Assembly: GCF_005280275.1 (NCBI RefSeq)
Contig: NZ_CP040022.1
Location: 434,001-498,000 of the forward strand
Length of the DNA stretch: 64,000 nucleotides
Reading direction: 5' to 3'
Source: Salinivibrio kushneri
Lineage (GTDB): Bacteria; Pseudomonadota; Gammaproteobacteria; Enterobacterales; Vibrionaceae
The position numbers and the translations under genes were made by a program. Shown here piece by piece: positions 29,390 through 38,425 of this stretch. Below the pieces are notes generated by a model, which worked only from the letters and a program-made list of their open reading frames with translations, ran no database searches and had not been told where the DNA came from. Position 1 is the first letter of the stretch, and every line of letters begins with the position of its first letter.

Positions 29390-29412
29390 AAAGCCGCGCT
29401 GAGCGGCTTTTA
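29390..29412. terminator. Bidirectional terminator after the ASCH gene
   Basis: Stem AAAGCCGC / GCGGCTTT with a five-base loop and T or A runs on each side. It separates the ASCH gene from the convergent hypothetical gene. Confidence 0.82.
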
Positions 29413-29435
29413 GGGTAATTGCTTAACTGAAGGCG

Positions 29436-29720
29436 TTACTCACCGATATCCAAATTAATTTCATCGGCCCATGGCATGTCTGGCAGGGTATCCAAGTTGG
29501 CTTCATAGCGGGACAGGGTAAATTGTCCGTTGTGATTGCTGACGTCGTAGATCTCAACCATTAATGCACAGGCAATGTACTCGATAGCTTCATCGCGTGA
29601 ATAGCCGGTCATACGTAGGCGCATCAAGGTTTCTGCTACCTTTTTAGGCTCTTGGTCGGCAATCTGGTTCTCAACCACTTCTATCAAGTTAGCGATACTG
29701 GTACTGGTTTCGTCTTGCAT
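29436..29720 (-). CDS. Hypothetical protein, about 94 residues
   Basis: I do not recognise a named family. From the ATG at 29720 the protein is acidic and helical (ANLIEVVENQIADQEPKKVAETLMRLRMTGYSRDEAIEYIACALMVEIYDV), then ends in an acidic tail. There is no membrane segment or signal peptide. In-frame ATGs at 29753 and 29816 would add up to 32 serine-rich residues that look less conserved; no start has a strong ribosome site. It is divergent from fumC, sharing the intergenic region that contains a Fur box. Confidence 0.6.
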   Translation of the reverse strand: MQDETSTSIANLIEVVENQIADQEPKKVAETLMRLRMTGYSRDEAIEYIACALMVEIYDVSNHNGQFTLSRYEANLDTLPDMPWADEINLDIGE

Positions 29721-29832
29721 GATGTTGCTCGTTATGGGTGACAATGACGCCATACTAGGAGATGCACGACGAAGAGGCACGGATTTTTTATCAACAGATG
29801 CAGTGACTGACTTCATTTAGCTACTTTAATGT

Positions 29833-29851
29833 GTTAATGATAACCATTATC
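29833..29851. promoter_or_regulatory. Fur box upstream of fumC
   Basis: GTTAATGATAACCATTATC matches the 19-base Fur consensus GATAATGATAATCATTATC at 17 positions. It ends 32 bases before the fumC start codon, where it would cover or adjoin a promoter. FumC is the iron-free fumarase and is Fur-repressed in several gammaproteobacteria, so the site makes biological sense. Confidence 0.8.
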
Positions 29852-29883
29852 GAAATGGCATGGCGACATAAAAGGATATGATC

Positions 29884-31266
29884 ATGGCGAAAACACGTAT
29901 TGAAACAGACAGTATGGGTGACGTTGAAGTGCCTGAGCAGGCTTTGTATCAGGCACAAACGCAACGTGCGGTGAATAACTTTGCGGTCAGTGATCAGACC
30001 ATGCCCGAAGACTTTATTCGCGCACTGGCGATGGTGAAATACGGTGCGGCACAAGCAAATGAGTCACTGGGGTTGTTAGAGCGTAAGATTGCCGACGCCA
30101 TTTGTGAGAGCGCACAAGAAATCATGGCGGGTAATCACTTGGATCAGTTTCCTGTTGATGTGTTTCAAACCGGGTCGGGCACCAGTTCGAATATGAATAT
30201 GAACGAGGTACTTGCTACCTTAGCCTCAGAAAAATCCGGTGAGATGGTTAGCCCCAACGATCATGTCAACATGAGCCAAAGCAGCAATGACGCCGTGCCA
30301 ACGGCCATTCAGATCAGTACCACGTTAGGCTGCGAGCAAAAACTGCTGCCTGCTCTGGCTCATTTGCGTGATGCCTTGCATGAAAAGAAACAGTCCGTTG
30401 GCGATATTGTCAAAACCGGGCGTACCCATTTAATGGACGCCATGCCAGTTACCATGGCGCAAGAACTGGATGCCTGGTCGCAGCAAATTGAACATGCCAT
30501 GGTACAAATTACCCAAAGTTTGTCGCCGGTACGCGCGTTGGCGCAGGGAGGGACAGCGGTCGGCACAGGGATCAATGCTCACCCATTGTTTGCTGAGCGT
30601 TTTGCCGAAGCGGTAGCCGCGCTGAGCAAGACGGGTTTTACGGCCAGTGAGAACCCATTCTTTGCCATTGGCAGCCAAGATGCGCTGGTGGCCCTTCATG
30701 GTCAATTAAAAACCACCGCGGTGGCAACCATGAAACTAAGCAATGATTTGCGCTGGATGAACTCGGGGCCACTTGCGGGACTCGGTGAGATCGAGCTGGA
30801 AGGGTTGCAACCAGGATCGTCAATTATGCCAGGCAAGGTCAACCCCGTTATTCCCGAGTCGGCGGCGATGGTGTCTGCGCAGGTGATGGGCAATGACACC
30901 ACGGTGACGGTGGCGGGTCAGTCGGGGAATTTTGAGCTGAACGTGATGCTGCCAGTGATTGCCGCGAATGTGTTGCAAAGTATCAACTTGCTCGCTGGCG
31001 CAAGCCGACTGCTTGCCGATAAAGCGATTCGCAGCTTTAAAGTGAGAGAAGATAACCTGCAAGCTGCGTTGTCTCGTAACCCTATCTTGGTCACCGCCCT
31101 CAACCCTGTTGTTGGGTACTTGAAAGCGGCTGAAATCGCTAAAAAAGCGTATCAACAAGGACGCCCGATTCTCGACGTTGCCGAAGAAGAGACCGATCTG
31201 GGTCGAGAGAAGCTTTCGCAGCTGCTTGATCCAACCAAGCTCACTAAAGGCGGCATCGCCGAGTAA
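29884..31266 (+). CDS. fumC: Fumarase class II
   Basis: A 460-residue fumarate hydratase of the iron-independent, tetrameric class, interconverting fumarate and malate. The superfamily signature is GSSIMPGKVNPVIPES near residue 316, with the catalytic serine in its mobile loop. TGSGTSSNMNMNEVLA and NMSQSSNDAVPTAIQ are the other two conserved regions. I start at the ATG at 29884, with AAGG eight bases upstream; an ATG at 29878 is too close to that site. Its stop is six bases from the stop of the convergent diguanylate cyclase. A near-perfect Fur box precedes it, so it should be induced when iron is low, substituting for iron-sulfur fumarases. Confidence 0.96.
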   Translation: MAKTRIETDSMGDVEVPEQALYQAQTQRAVNNFAVSDQTMPEDFIRALAMVKYGAAQANESLGLLERKIADAICESAQEIMAGNHLDQFPVDVFQTGSGTSSNMNMNEVLATLASEKSGEMVSPNDHVNMSQSSNDAVPTAIQISTTLGCEQKLLPALAHLRDALHEKKQSVGDIVKTGRTHLMDAMPVTMAQELDAWSQQIEHAMVQITQSLSPVRALAQGGTAVGTGINAHPLFAERFAEAVAALSKTGFTASENPFFAIGSQDALVALHGQLKTTAVATMKLSNDLRWMNSGPLAGLGEIELEGLQPGSSIMPGKVNPVIPESAAMVSAQVMGNDTTVTVAGQSGNFELNVMLPVIAANVLQSINLLAGASRLLADKAIRSFKVREDNLQAALSRNPILVTALNPVVGYLKAAEIAKKAYQQGRPILDVAEEETDLGREKLSQLLDPTKLTKGGIAE

Positions 31267-31272
31267 TGCGCT

Positions 31273-32685
31273 TCACGGGTCCTCCTTGGGCGCAACCACC
31301 ACACGATTGCGCCCAAGGCTTTTGGCGGTATATAGGTGATCATCAGCGCGATCAAATACCTGCTCAGGATGGCTATCGTTTGGGCAGCTTTCGGATAAGC
31401 CACAGCTGACTGTATAGGTGAGCGATTGGTTATCAAACTGTGAGGTATTCGTCGCAATACGTTGGCGAATACGCTCGGCCACGTAGTACGCATCGTGGCT
31501 GTCAGTATTGCGAAAGATAATCACAAATTCTTCCCCTCCATATCGAGCCACCAAGTCGGTTTGGCGAACGGCGCGTGTTATCTCAGCAGCAACATCTTGC
31601 AAGACGCGATCGCCGGCGGAGTGACCGTATGTATCGTTAAATTGCTTAAAGTTATCGACATCGATGACGGCGACCGTATAGGTGTATCGCGCTCGCCGAG
31701 ATCGTTCGTACTCAATCGCTAATTCAGGCAATAGGCCGTAGCGATTAACGGTGCCAGTCAGTGGATCCAGGCTGGCTTTTCGTTGCCAGCTGTCTCTTGC
31801 CGCAACGGCATTTTTATATTCCATCACTTGGATAGAAATACTGATGCTGGCCAGTACGGTGGTGAAGATAAAAATAAGCAGTGCTAACACGCCGTCATAG
31901 AGGTCAGGGATCGCGAATGCCCCCATATCGAATGGTACCCTTAAGATAGACACGATGATTAAGCCGCAAAGGCCAACCAGTAGCGTACGCCAATGGCCGG
32001 AGAACGCGATATAAATCAGCAAAGCAAGCTCAATATAAATAGCGCCTGGAAACACGGAAAAGCTGATGAGTGTCAGTGCCATAATGGCAGCGACGTAGGC
32101 TACGTTTTGCCAACGGAGTGTTGGCCAGTCACACCCCTGCCTTTGCCAAGCCGTGTACAAGCTTACCCAGAGTAGCGTTGATGTGGTGTAAGTCATGGTA
32201 AATTCAATGGTTAAGAATTGTAGGCGCCCATGAACTAACTGCTCATCGATATAAAGAGGAATGGCGACAATGGCCATCATTGCTATCGCGGGTAACAGGC
32301 ATCCGACGAGCACAAATCGAAAAAGAGCCCGCACGGTATCCAGGCAATGTGGATAGTATTTCTGCCATAGCCAAGCGGATAATGCGGAGGTGAGGGTCAG
32401 AAATATACCAAAAAACAGACCAGTAGCGAGATGCAGCGATTCGATCCGCGTAACCGCCGCCAGGCCATGACCCAACGAACCGGCCAAGATAAGAGGGAGC
32501 AGTAAACCCAGCCCTAGATGCCGGAACAATACCACGGCTAGGCCACTGGAAATATTGAGTAAGGTGACCGTATTGATATCGAGTATCGCGGATAAATAAC
32601 GCATATCCAGCCAGACGATCGCCCCGTAAATGAGGCTCCACAACAATATGTGGCGAGCGGCAGGTAAAGAACTCCCCAGTAGCAT
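31273..32685 (-). CDS. Membrane diguanylate cyclase (MASE1-like sensor plus GGDEF)
   Basis: A 470-residue inner-membrane protein with about eight hydrophobic segments in the first 300 residues, resembling MASE1-type integral membrane sensors, followed by a GGDEF domain at about 315-465. The active motif is GGEEF (ARYGGEEFVII) and the I-site is RQTD five residues before it, so both catalysis and product inhibition look intact. I start at the ATG at 32685, behind AGAGGTGAC. A longer frame to 32841 would overlap msrB and lacks a ribosome site. It lies downstream of msrB on the same strand. The signal is unknown. Confidence 0.88.
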   Translation of the reverse strand: MLLGSSLPAARHILLWSLIYGAIVWLDMRYLSAILDINTVTLLNISSGLAVVLFRHLGLGLLLPLILAGSLGHGLAAVTRIESLHLATGLFFGIFLTLTSALSAWLWQKYYPHCLDTVRALFRFVLVGCLLPAIAMMAIVAIPLYIDEQLVHGRLQFLTIEFTMTYTTSTLLWVSLYTAWQRQGCDWPTLRWQNVAYVAAIMALTLISFSVFPGAIYIELALLIYIAFSGHWRTLLVGLCGLIIVSILRVPFDMGAFAIPDLYDGVLALLIFIFTTVLASISISIQVMEYKNAVAARDSWQRKASLDPLTGTVNRYGLLPELAIEYERSRRARYTYTVAVIDVDNFKQFNDTYGHSAGDRVLQDVAAEITRAVRQTDLVARYGGEEFVIIFRNTDSHDAYYVAERIRQRIATNTSQFDNQSLTYTVSCGLSESCPNDSHPEQVFDRADDHLYTAKSLGRNRVVVAPKEDP

Positions 32686-32758
32686 GTCACCTCTGCGTCG
32701 TGCGATGCAATAGGATGGAAAAGTGGTTGATAGTGGCAGTTCGCTTATGGCTAAGTGT

Positions 32759-32788
32759 AGCAGAGCCGCGGTTAGACTCTGCTTTTTT
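32759..32788. terminator. Hairpin between msrB and the diguanylate cyclase gene
   Basis: Stem AGCAGAG / CTCTGCT with an eleven-base loop and a run of six T on the plus strand. No plus-strand gene precedes it, while the minus strand (msrB) side lacks a T tract. It may attenuate msrB read-through, but its orientation is odd. Confidence 0.4.
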
Positions 32789-32804
32789 AGTGGGGAAGGT
32801 ACGG

Positions 32805-33248
32805 TTAATCGAGCTTTTTCAACGCGACGGCGTTCATACAAAAGCGTAAGCCAGATGGCTCGGGGCCATCTGGGAATACATGGCCAAGGTGAGCGTCACA
32901 GGTGGCACAGGTGGTTTCAATTCGCGTCATTCCGTGGCTGCCATCTTTATGATAGGCGATGGCATCATCTTGCGCAGGTTGCGTAAACGACGGCCAGCCT
33001 GTCCCCGAATCAAACTTTTCATGCGCATCAAACAGCAAGGTGCCGCAGCATGTACATCCATAACGCCCTGGTTCAAAGAGCGTGCACATCCCTGAGCTAA
33101 ACGCGCGCTCTGTGCCTTTTTGGCGGGTAACACGAAAGGTCTCTTCACTGAGCTGTGCTTGCCACTCTTGGTCTGTTTTCTCAACCCGCGACGGCGGCGT
33201 GAGATTACCGTTTTCACTGCGAGCGACGATGTCTTGCCATGTCAGCAT
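32805..33248 (-). CDS. msrB: Peptide-methionine (R)-S-oxide reductase
   Basis: A 147-residue MsrB that reduces methionine-R-sulfoxide in proteins using thioredoxin. Two zinc CxxC motifs are seen (YGCTCCG and CATCDAHLGHVF). The substrate-binding FDSGTGWPSF and the catalytic cysteine in GLRFCMNAVAL are intact. The length is typical of the stand-alone form, not fused to MsrA. AGAGGAAC precedes the ATG. The downstream cyclase gene is on the same strand about 120 bases away. Confidence 0.96.
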   Translation of the reverse strand: MLTWQDIVARSENGNLTPPSRVEKTDQEWQAQLSEETFRVTRQKGTERAFSSGMCTLFEPGRYGCTCCGTLLFDAHEKFDSGTGWPSFTQPAQDDAIAYHKDGSHGMTRIETTCATCDAHLGHVFPDGPEPSGLRFCMNAVALKKLD

Positions 33249-33355
33249 GATGTCGTTCCTCTTATTGAACGGGCGGCTGCCCGTGCTACAAAACGCGTAG
33301 TGTTATGAATCTTATGGCTCGATGCAAGTAGTACGGTTTGTTTCTCGTGACGCGA

Positions 33356-34423
33356 TCATGTTGATAGGGTGCCAATTCCCCATTTTAGCTCATCATCTTG
33401 GTCGTCTTTGACTTGATCTCGATAACCTTCCAAGTGTTGTTCAATCAAATCATCAGACTGTGAGAAAAAAGCAATATGGAAGATAGCGTCACCTTCATTG
33501 ACCACGGGCAGTGTTTGCTGCCCAATGAGGATGCCGCTCTGGGGAGCGATGACCTCGACCTCTTGACTGCCTGCTGGATCAGAAATGATACCGATGACTT
33601 GTTGCTTGGAGACCATCTCACCCAGGGCAATATGGCTGCGGAATATGCCATCTGCATCGGCACGTACCCAACGGCTTGTTCTGGCTGTGACAGGTTTGTA
33701 CGGTAATTTCCGCCGCGATTGACGCAGCATGCCTAAGTGGCGCATCACGCGTATGATCCCCCTAACACCTGCGTTAATGGCGTAAGGCTCAAAGCGTAGT
33801 GCTTCGCCGGCCTCATAGGTGATCACCGGAATGCCAATCGCTTCTGCCTCTGCGCGTAAGGATCCGTCTCTTAATGCGGCGTCGACAACCACAGGGGCGG
33901 AAAATGCAGTCGCCATCGCCGCCGCCTCTTGATTCTCCAGGTTGACTCTGATCTGCGGTAGATTGGTGCGGTGGATGGCGGCGGTATGGAGATCGATCAC
34001 GTGGGTGCATTGACTGATCACTTCATTAAAAAGCTGATACGCCATGCGCCCGGCAATAGAGCCACGTTCTGAACCTGGAAAAGAGCGATTCAAGTCTCGC
34101 CTATCTGGTAGATAGCGAGATTTATGAATAAACCCAAACACGTTCACAACGGGAATCGCAATTATGGTTCCGCGCAATTTTTTTGTATCGGTTCTGGCCA
34201 TGATTTGGCGAACAATTTCGATACCATTGAGCTCATCGCCGTGAATCGCCGCACATATTAACAGTGTGGGGCCCGATAATTTGCCGTTAAGGACCTCGAT
34301 ACTCACGTTGAGCGGTGCGTGGGTATAAAGCTTGGCGATTTCCAGCTCTAGGCTGAGACGATCACCTGGGTTAACGGTCTCGCCACCGATTTCGATGGCC
34401 TTGTTTTTTTTAGCCCTTCCCAC
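33356..34423 (-). CDS. AstE/AspA-like zinc hydrolase linked to RimK
   Basis: About 355 residues, of the succinylglutamate desuccinylase/aspartoacylase superfamily. The zinc site is [10 protein letters not shown] (H and E) with [12 protein letters not shown] for the second histidine, and [12 protein letters not shown] supplies the substrate-binding arginine. The C-terminal quarter ([28 protein letters not shown]) resembles a lipoyl/biotinyl-like barrel, as in this subgroup. I prefer the GTG at 34423, with AAGGA about nine bases upstream, which overlaps the end of rimK by 14 bases; the ATG at 34507 would overlap by almost 100. As a likely amidase or desuccinylase next to the glutamate ligase RimK, it may trim or remove what RimK adds. 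That is inference. Confidence 0.8.
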   Translation of the reverse strand: MGRAKKNKAIEIGGETVNPGDRLSLELEIAKLYTHAPLNVSIEVLNGKLSGPTLLICAAIHGDELNGIEIVRQIMARTDTKKLRGTIIAIPVVNVFGFIHKSRYLPDRRDLNRSFPGSERGSIAGRMAYQLFNEVISQCTHVIDLHTAAIHRTNLPQIRVNLENQEAAAMATAFSAPVVVDAALRDGSLRAEAEAIGIPVITYEAGEALRFEPYAINAGVRGIIRVMRHLGMLRQSRRKLPYKPVTARTSRWVRADADGIFRSHIALGEMVSKQQVIGIISDPAGSQEVEVIAPQSGILIGQQTLPVVNEGDAIFHIAFFSQSDDLIEQHLEGYRDQVKDDQDDELKWGIGTLST

Positions 34424-35315
34424 GAGTGCGTGTCCTTTTTGAGTAAGCGTTCTTTTCGATATATTCCACGACCATGCCAGCAACATCTTTTCCGGTCGCG
34501 TTTTCAATGCCTTCTAGCCCTGGAGAGGAGTTAACTTCCATGACAAGCGGGCCACGTTCTGAGCGCAGCAGATCAACCCCGGCGACATTGAGACCCATAG
34601 CTTTGGCCGCTGCGATGGCTGTGCGTCGCTCTGCGGGTGTGATCCGAACCAAGGATGCTGAGCCTCCGCGGTGTAAATTAGAGCGAAACTCGCCTGGCTG
34701 GGCTTGACGTTTCATTGCCGCAATCACCTTGTCACCAATCACAAAGCAGCGAATATCAGCACCGCTGGATTCTTTAATGTACTCCTGCACCAAAATATCG
34801 GCTTTTAAGCCCATAAAGGCTTCAATCACACTTTCAGCTGCTTTTTTGGTTTCGGCGAGGACGACACCAATGCCTTGGGTGCCTTCCAGCAGCTTGACGA
34901 CCACAGGGACACCGCCCACCATTTCCAGCAAATCACCCACATCACCCGGCTTGCTGGCAAACCCAGTATGCGGCATACCTATGCCTTTGCGCGACAGCAA
35001 TTGCATTGACCTTAGCTTGTCTCTAGAGCGGGTGATGGCCACGGACTCATTAACAGGAAAAACCCCCATCATTTCAAACTGGCGCAATACGGCACAGCCA
35101 TAAAAGGTGACTGAGGAGCCGATACGCGGAATGATGGCGTCAAACCCCTCTAACTCCTCGCCAGCGAGATGAATCGACGGTTGTGTCGAGTTAATGCTCA
35201 TATAACAGCGTAGTGCGTCAATAATTTTATACTCATGGCCACGTTGTTCGCACGCTTCAATCAGGCGCCGAGTGGAATAGAGGTTTTTATTCCGGGAAAG
35301 GATACCGATTTTCAT
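34410..35315 (-). CDS. rimK: ATP-grasp ribosomal protein S6-L-glutamate ligase
   Basis: A 301-residue ATP-grasp enzyme that adds glutamate residues to the C terminus of ribosomal protein S6. The N-terminal domain begins [24 protein letters not shown]-binding segments include [19 protein letters not shown] and [22 protein letters not shown]. The metal-binding end is [27 protein letters not shown]. The length matches RimK. It is the middle gene of a trio (RimB-like, RimK, AstE-like) with gaps of 14 bases and an overlap of 14 bases. In Pseudomonas RimK activity is tuned by RimB and cyclic di-GMP; three cyclases in this window make such control plausible here. Confidence 0.95.
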   Translation of the reverse strand: MKIGILSRNKNLYSTRRLIEACEQRGHEYKIIDALRCYMSINSTQPSIHLAGEELEGFDAIIPRIGSSVTFYGCAVLRQFEMMGVFPVNESVAITRSRDKLRSMQLLSRKGIGMPHTGFASKPGDVGDLLEMVGGVPVVVKLLEGTQGIGVVLAETKKAAESVIEAFMGLKADILVQEYIKESSGADIRCFVIGDKVIAAMKRQAQPGEFRSNLHRGGSASLVRITPAERRTAIAAAKAMGLNVAGVDLLRSERGPLVMEVNSSPGLEGIENATGKDVAGMVVEYIEKNAYSKRTRTRGKG

Positions 35316-35329
35316 TGTGGTTAGGGCTC

Positions 35330-35779
35330 TTATTTGCCAAGCAGAAATGAATGCATAGGATCGACAATGACGTTTCCCGTCATTGCGGTACGACCTAACA
35401 GCATACGAAAGCGCATGTTATCGCGTGCGGTGAGTGTCATCTCTATGGGATAACACAGTTCACCGGCTTTAAGTGTGGTCTGAATCACATAGCGAAGTTG
35501 CTCATGCCCGCCAGAGTCGCGCACGACACGACGCGCAAGCACGGGCGCTTCTGCTTGAATCACATGCTTGTCATCGCCTTGGTGAGGATGGATCCAAAAA
35601 CGAACCCAGGTGACGTCTCCTTTCTCAAACTCTTCGATTTTGAAGGTATGTAAGCATGAAGTCCGCGCGCCCGTATCAATTTTGGCTTTTATACGCGCAA
35701 TATTGAGGTCGGGGAGGCTAATCCACTCACGCCAACCTACACACACTTTTTCCGTTGATTGAACCGGCATTGTTATCAT
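35330..35779 (-). CDS. rimB: RimB-like ATP-dependent zinc protease/retropepsin-like protein
   Basis: A 149-residue protein of the family annotated as ATP-dependent zinc protease or RimK-linked RimB. It has an aspartic protease-like core: [20 protein letters not shown] contains the DTGAxT motif of retropepsins, and [16 protein letters not shown] is the C-terminal hydrophobic segment plus LGR. It is the first gene of the RimB-RimK-AstE-like operon. In Pseudomonas RimB is reported to cleave glutamate tails added by RimK. Either ATG (35779 or 35770) could start; the second fits ribosome spacing from ACGAG better. The symbol is by family and context. Confidence 0.82.
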   Translation of the reverse strand: MITMPVQSTEKVCVGWREWISLPDLNIARIKAKIDTGARTSCLHTFKIEEFEKGDVTWVRFWIHPHQGDDKHVIQAEAPVLARRVVRDSGGHEQLRYVIQTTLKAGELCYPIEMTLTARDNMRFRMLLGRTAMTGNVIVDPMHSFLLGK

Positions 35780-35853
35780 TACTCGTTAGTGCTCTGCCTT
35801 GCTTTCACCATAGAAGTGATAGCGGTTATTCGTGGTAAGAATCTGAAAAATCG

Positions 35854-35945
35854 GCGATGATATGTGATAACCATCGCACACTGGAAACGGCACTATCATC
35901 GCATATAGGAGACAGCTGAGGGCCCCTGCCGGGGGCGGTTCGCTG
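35854..35945 (+). promoter_or_regulatory. Structured 5' leader upstream of mgtE
   Basis: Two hairpins lie in the 200-base gap before mgtE: GCGATG / CATCGC (35854-35877) and a GC-rich GCCCC / GGGGC stem (35922-35936) nested in a CAGC / GCTG closing pair (35913-35945). mgtE genes are often under magnesium riboswitches, but I could not match the M-box or the yybP-ykoY consensus. Confidence 0.3.
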
Positions 35946-35984
35946 GACTGCTGTGCACATGATGACCGTTGAGAAGGAAATACC

Positions 35985-37325
35985 ATGCAAACGAGTGATA
36001 GACAAGAAGTGATTGACGATTTGCTATCAAAAGTCGATCAAGATGCGCCCGAGACGATACAAGAGATAGAGCAAGCACACGGTGTGGATAGCCTCGCTCT
36101 GTTGTTGGAAGCCTTGCCCGTCAACGATCGTGTGGGCTTTTGGGAACAACTCTCTCCCTCGTTACAACTGCCAGTGTTGGCGGAAATGCGTGATGACGCC
36201 GGTGAGGCGGTGATCCGTGCCGTTGATGAGGCACAACTCCATACGCTTTTTGCTGATCTCGACGCGGACACCTTGTTGGAGTTGCAAGATGTGTTGACCG
36301 AACCGCTGCTAGAAGAAGCGCTCGGTCGTATGGACTCGGAGCAAAAGCAACGCTATGCCTCGGCACAACAGTATGCGGATAACCAAGTGGGGCATTGGTG
36401 TGATCATCAACCCTTAGTGGTGCCCGCCAAAACAAAAGTCAATGTGGTACTGCGTTTACTGCGCCGTGTGATGCCCAAATATTGTGATCATGTCTTCGTT
36501 GTCGACAGTCGAGGCATCTGGGTCGGGGCTGTCCCTATTCATAAGCTGTTCGGCGCGGACGGGGTGCTAAAAATCAGTGAGCTGGTCCGTGAACAGTTCC
36601 CCAGCTTGAACGCACGTGATGATATTTATACCAGCGCTGACACAGTCGCGAGCAGTGAAGAAATCGCACTGCCCGTGCTGGATGACGGTAATATGTTGAT
36701 TGGACGACTTGATTTGGGCACGGCTTATGAGATGCAAGCGGAACGGGCAGAAGCGCAAATTATGGCCACAGCGGGCTTGGATGAAGATGAAGATTTATTC
36801 TCCCCGGTAATGAAAAGTGCGCGCAACCGTGCGTTATGGCTTGGGGTGAACCTGATGACAGCCTTTCTCGCGTCATGGTTTATCGGTCTATTTGAAGCAA
36901 CGTTGCAGCAGGTTGTCGCGCTGGCGGTACTCATGCCCGTGGTCGCATCCATGGGGGGGATCGCCGGTAGTCAAACCTTGACGCTGATCGTGCGAGGCCT
37001 CGCGCTCGGGCAAATCTCTAAAGCTAACCTAAAGCCTCTTTTGAGCAAGGAATTTAAAGTGGGGCTGCTTAATGGTGTGCTTTGGGCGCTTGTGATTGGT
37101 GCCATTGCGGGTTACTGGTTTGAAAGCTGGGGACTTGGTGCGGTTATCGGTGCTGCGATTGTCGCCAATATCATCAGTGCGGCATTGGCGGGGATTTTTG
37201 TGCCAGTGTTATTAGAGAAGCTGAAGATTGATCCGGCACTGTCAGGCTCAGTGATTTTAACCACAGTGACGGACATCGTCGGCTTTGTCGCTTTCTTGGG
37301 CTTAGGGACGTTGTTTTTACTGTGA
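35985..37325 (+). CDS. mgtE: Magnesium transporter MgtE
   Basis: A 446-residue divalent cation channel. The N-terminal superhelical domain (about residues 1-125) carries acidic magnesium-sensing patches. Two CBS motifs follow (about 130-250), then five membrane helices in the last 180 residues, with MGGIAGSQTLTLIVRGLALG as the pore signature (P-x-x-x-x-M-G-G-N/I-x-G-x-Q). Magnesium binding between N and CBS domains closes the channel when cellular magnesium is high. GAGAAGGAA precedes the ATG. A structured leader lies upstream. The gene stands alone, divergent from the rimB-rimK operon. Confidence 0.95.
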   Translation: MQTSDRQEVIDDLLSKVDQDAPETIQEIEQAHGVDSLALLLEALPVNDRVGFWEQLSPSLQLPVLAEMRDDAGEAVIRAVDEAQLHTLFADLDADTLLELQDVLTEPLLEEALGRMDSEQKQRYASAQQYADNQVGHWCDHQPLVVPAKTKVNVVLRLLRRVMPKYCDHVFVVDSRGIWVGAVPIHKLFGADGVLKISELVREQFPSLNARDDIYTSADTVASSEEIALPVLDDGNMLIGRLDLGTAYEMQAERAEAQIMATAGLDEDEDLFSPVMKSARNRALWLGVNLMTAFLASWFIGLFEATLQQVVALAVLMPVVASMGGIAGSQTLTLIVRGLALGQISKANLKPLLSKEFKVGLLNGVLWALVIGAIAGYWFESWGLGAVIGAAIVANIISAALAGIFVPVLLEKLKIDPALSGSVILTTVTDIVGFVAFLGLGTLFLL

Positions 37326-37403
37326 GTTTTACTTGGACGTGATGCGTTGTCACTCAGTTGATCGCTTGATAGCGCGCGTGATCCTCACGAGCGCTTTATT
37401 CTC

Positions 37404-38330
37404 TCAAGCGGGTGTTGAAGGCGCGGTCGTTTCGGCCGCTGTGAACTCGGTTTGTTCGCTCAGTTTGCCGTCTGCTGCGGGGAGCAGCTTTTCGCAATAC
37501 AGCGTCATAATGTCTTCCCGTATTAATTGTTCGAGTTCGGCGGCGCGTTCGGTCGGACAGAACAGGCGGACGTGGACATGTTGCTCGCCAGTATCGGTAT
37601 GAGACAAATAGACATGAGGCTCAGGCCCAGGCAAATCCACCCCCGCATGACGTTCAATCACATGGTTATAACGTCGAGCGATATCGAGAAAATCCTCGCT
37701 ATGATCGTCGATGCGTGCCAGCAGCGCCGGAATATGGGGATATAAATTTATATCGCCCCGGATCACCAAGTGAAAATGGTGATAGACATAGCGCTTCATA
37801 AAGTTCAGGTTTTTCACTGTGGTAGAGAAAAACAGACTATTCGGTAAGGTCGCTGTTTTACCGGTATAGCAATAGTGACCATGGTGGGTATCAATCTCTT
37901 GAATTTTGGTGGCCATTAAGTTGTGCTCGATCACTTCGCCACGAGAGTTACCGACCTCAATCCAATCACCGATACGAAATGACCGTGAGCTGGCGCGTTG
38001 AATTGAGCCGGTAAAGCATAGGATGATCTCTTTGGAGGCCACCACCACCGCGACTGCAATGGCGGTGAGCGACAGGGCAAACTCGCTAATTTCTGTGTTC
38101 CAAAATAAGAACAAAAACAGTAAAAGCAGGCTAAATGCCCCGTTTTTTGTACGTGAGATCCACTTGCGTTGATCTTCACTGAGGAAGTTACTGTCGCCGC
38201 GAATATGACGTAAAATCATTCGGCGGATCACGCTAACAAAAACGATAACACCAATGGTGGTCAATAGTTTGTTTTCGACCAACAGTTGGGCGATATTTTT
38301 CAACTCAGATAACAAAATCACTCCCATCAT
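37404..38330 (-). CDS. MscS-family mechanosensitive channel
   Basis: A 308-residue small-conductance channel-like protein. Three membrane segments lie in the first 130 residues, the last being the pore helix (FALSLTAIAVAVVVASKEIILCFTGSI). The beta domain follows with FRIGDWIEVGNSRGEVIEHNLMATKIQEID and LPNSLFFSTTVKNLN. A cytoplasmic alpha-beta domain and an Ala/Thr-rich tail complete it. It probably releases osmolytes on hypo-osmotic shock; signalling or transport variants exist. It lies next to the end of the giant adhesin gene on the same strand, but a 95-base gap separates them and no link is implied. Confidence 0.88.
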   Translation of the reverse strand: MMGVILLSELKNIAQLLVENKLLTTIGVIVFVSVIRRMILRHIRGDSNFLSEDQRKWISRTKNGAFSLLLLFLFLFWNTEISEFALSLTAIAVAVVVASKEIILCFTGSIQRASSRSFRIGDWIEVGNSRGEVIEHNLMATKIQEIDTHHGHYCYTGKTATLPNSLFFSTTVKNLNFMKRYVYHHFHLVIRGDINLYPHIPALLARIDDHSEDFLDIARRYNHVIERHAGVDLPGPEPHVYLSHTDTGEQHVHVRLFCPTERAAELEQLIREDIMTLYCEKLLPAADGKLSEQTEFTAAETTAPSTPA

Positions 38331-38425
38331 GCTTCTGGCAAGTTTTGGCGCTATTCTGCCCCTTTGTTAAGCAAAATAGAACATAAACTTACTCCCACGC
38401 ATCAGATATACGCGTCAGGTGTCGA

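Noticed and set aside
35854-35945. The mgtE leader considered as an M-box or yybP-ykoY riboswitch
   Set aside because: The conserved core sequences of those families could not be matched by eye; only generic hairpins are visible.
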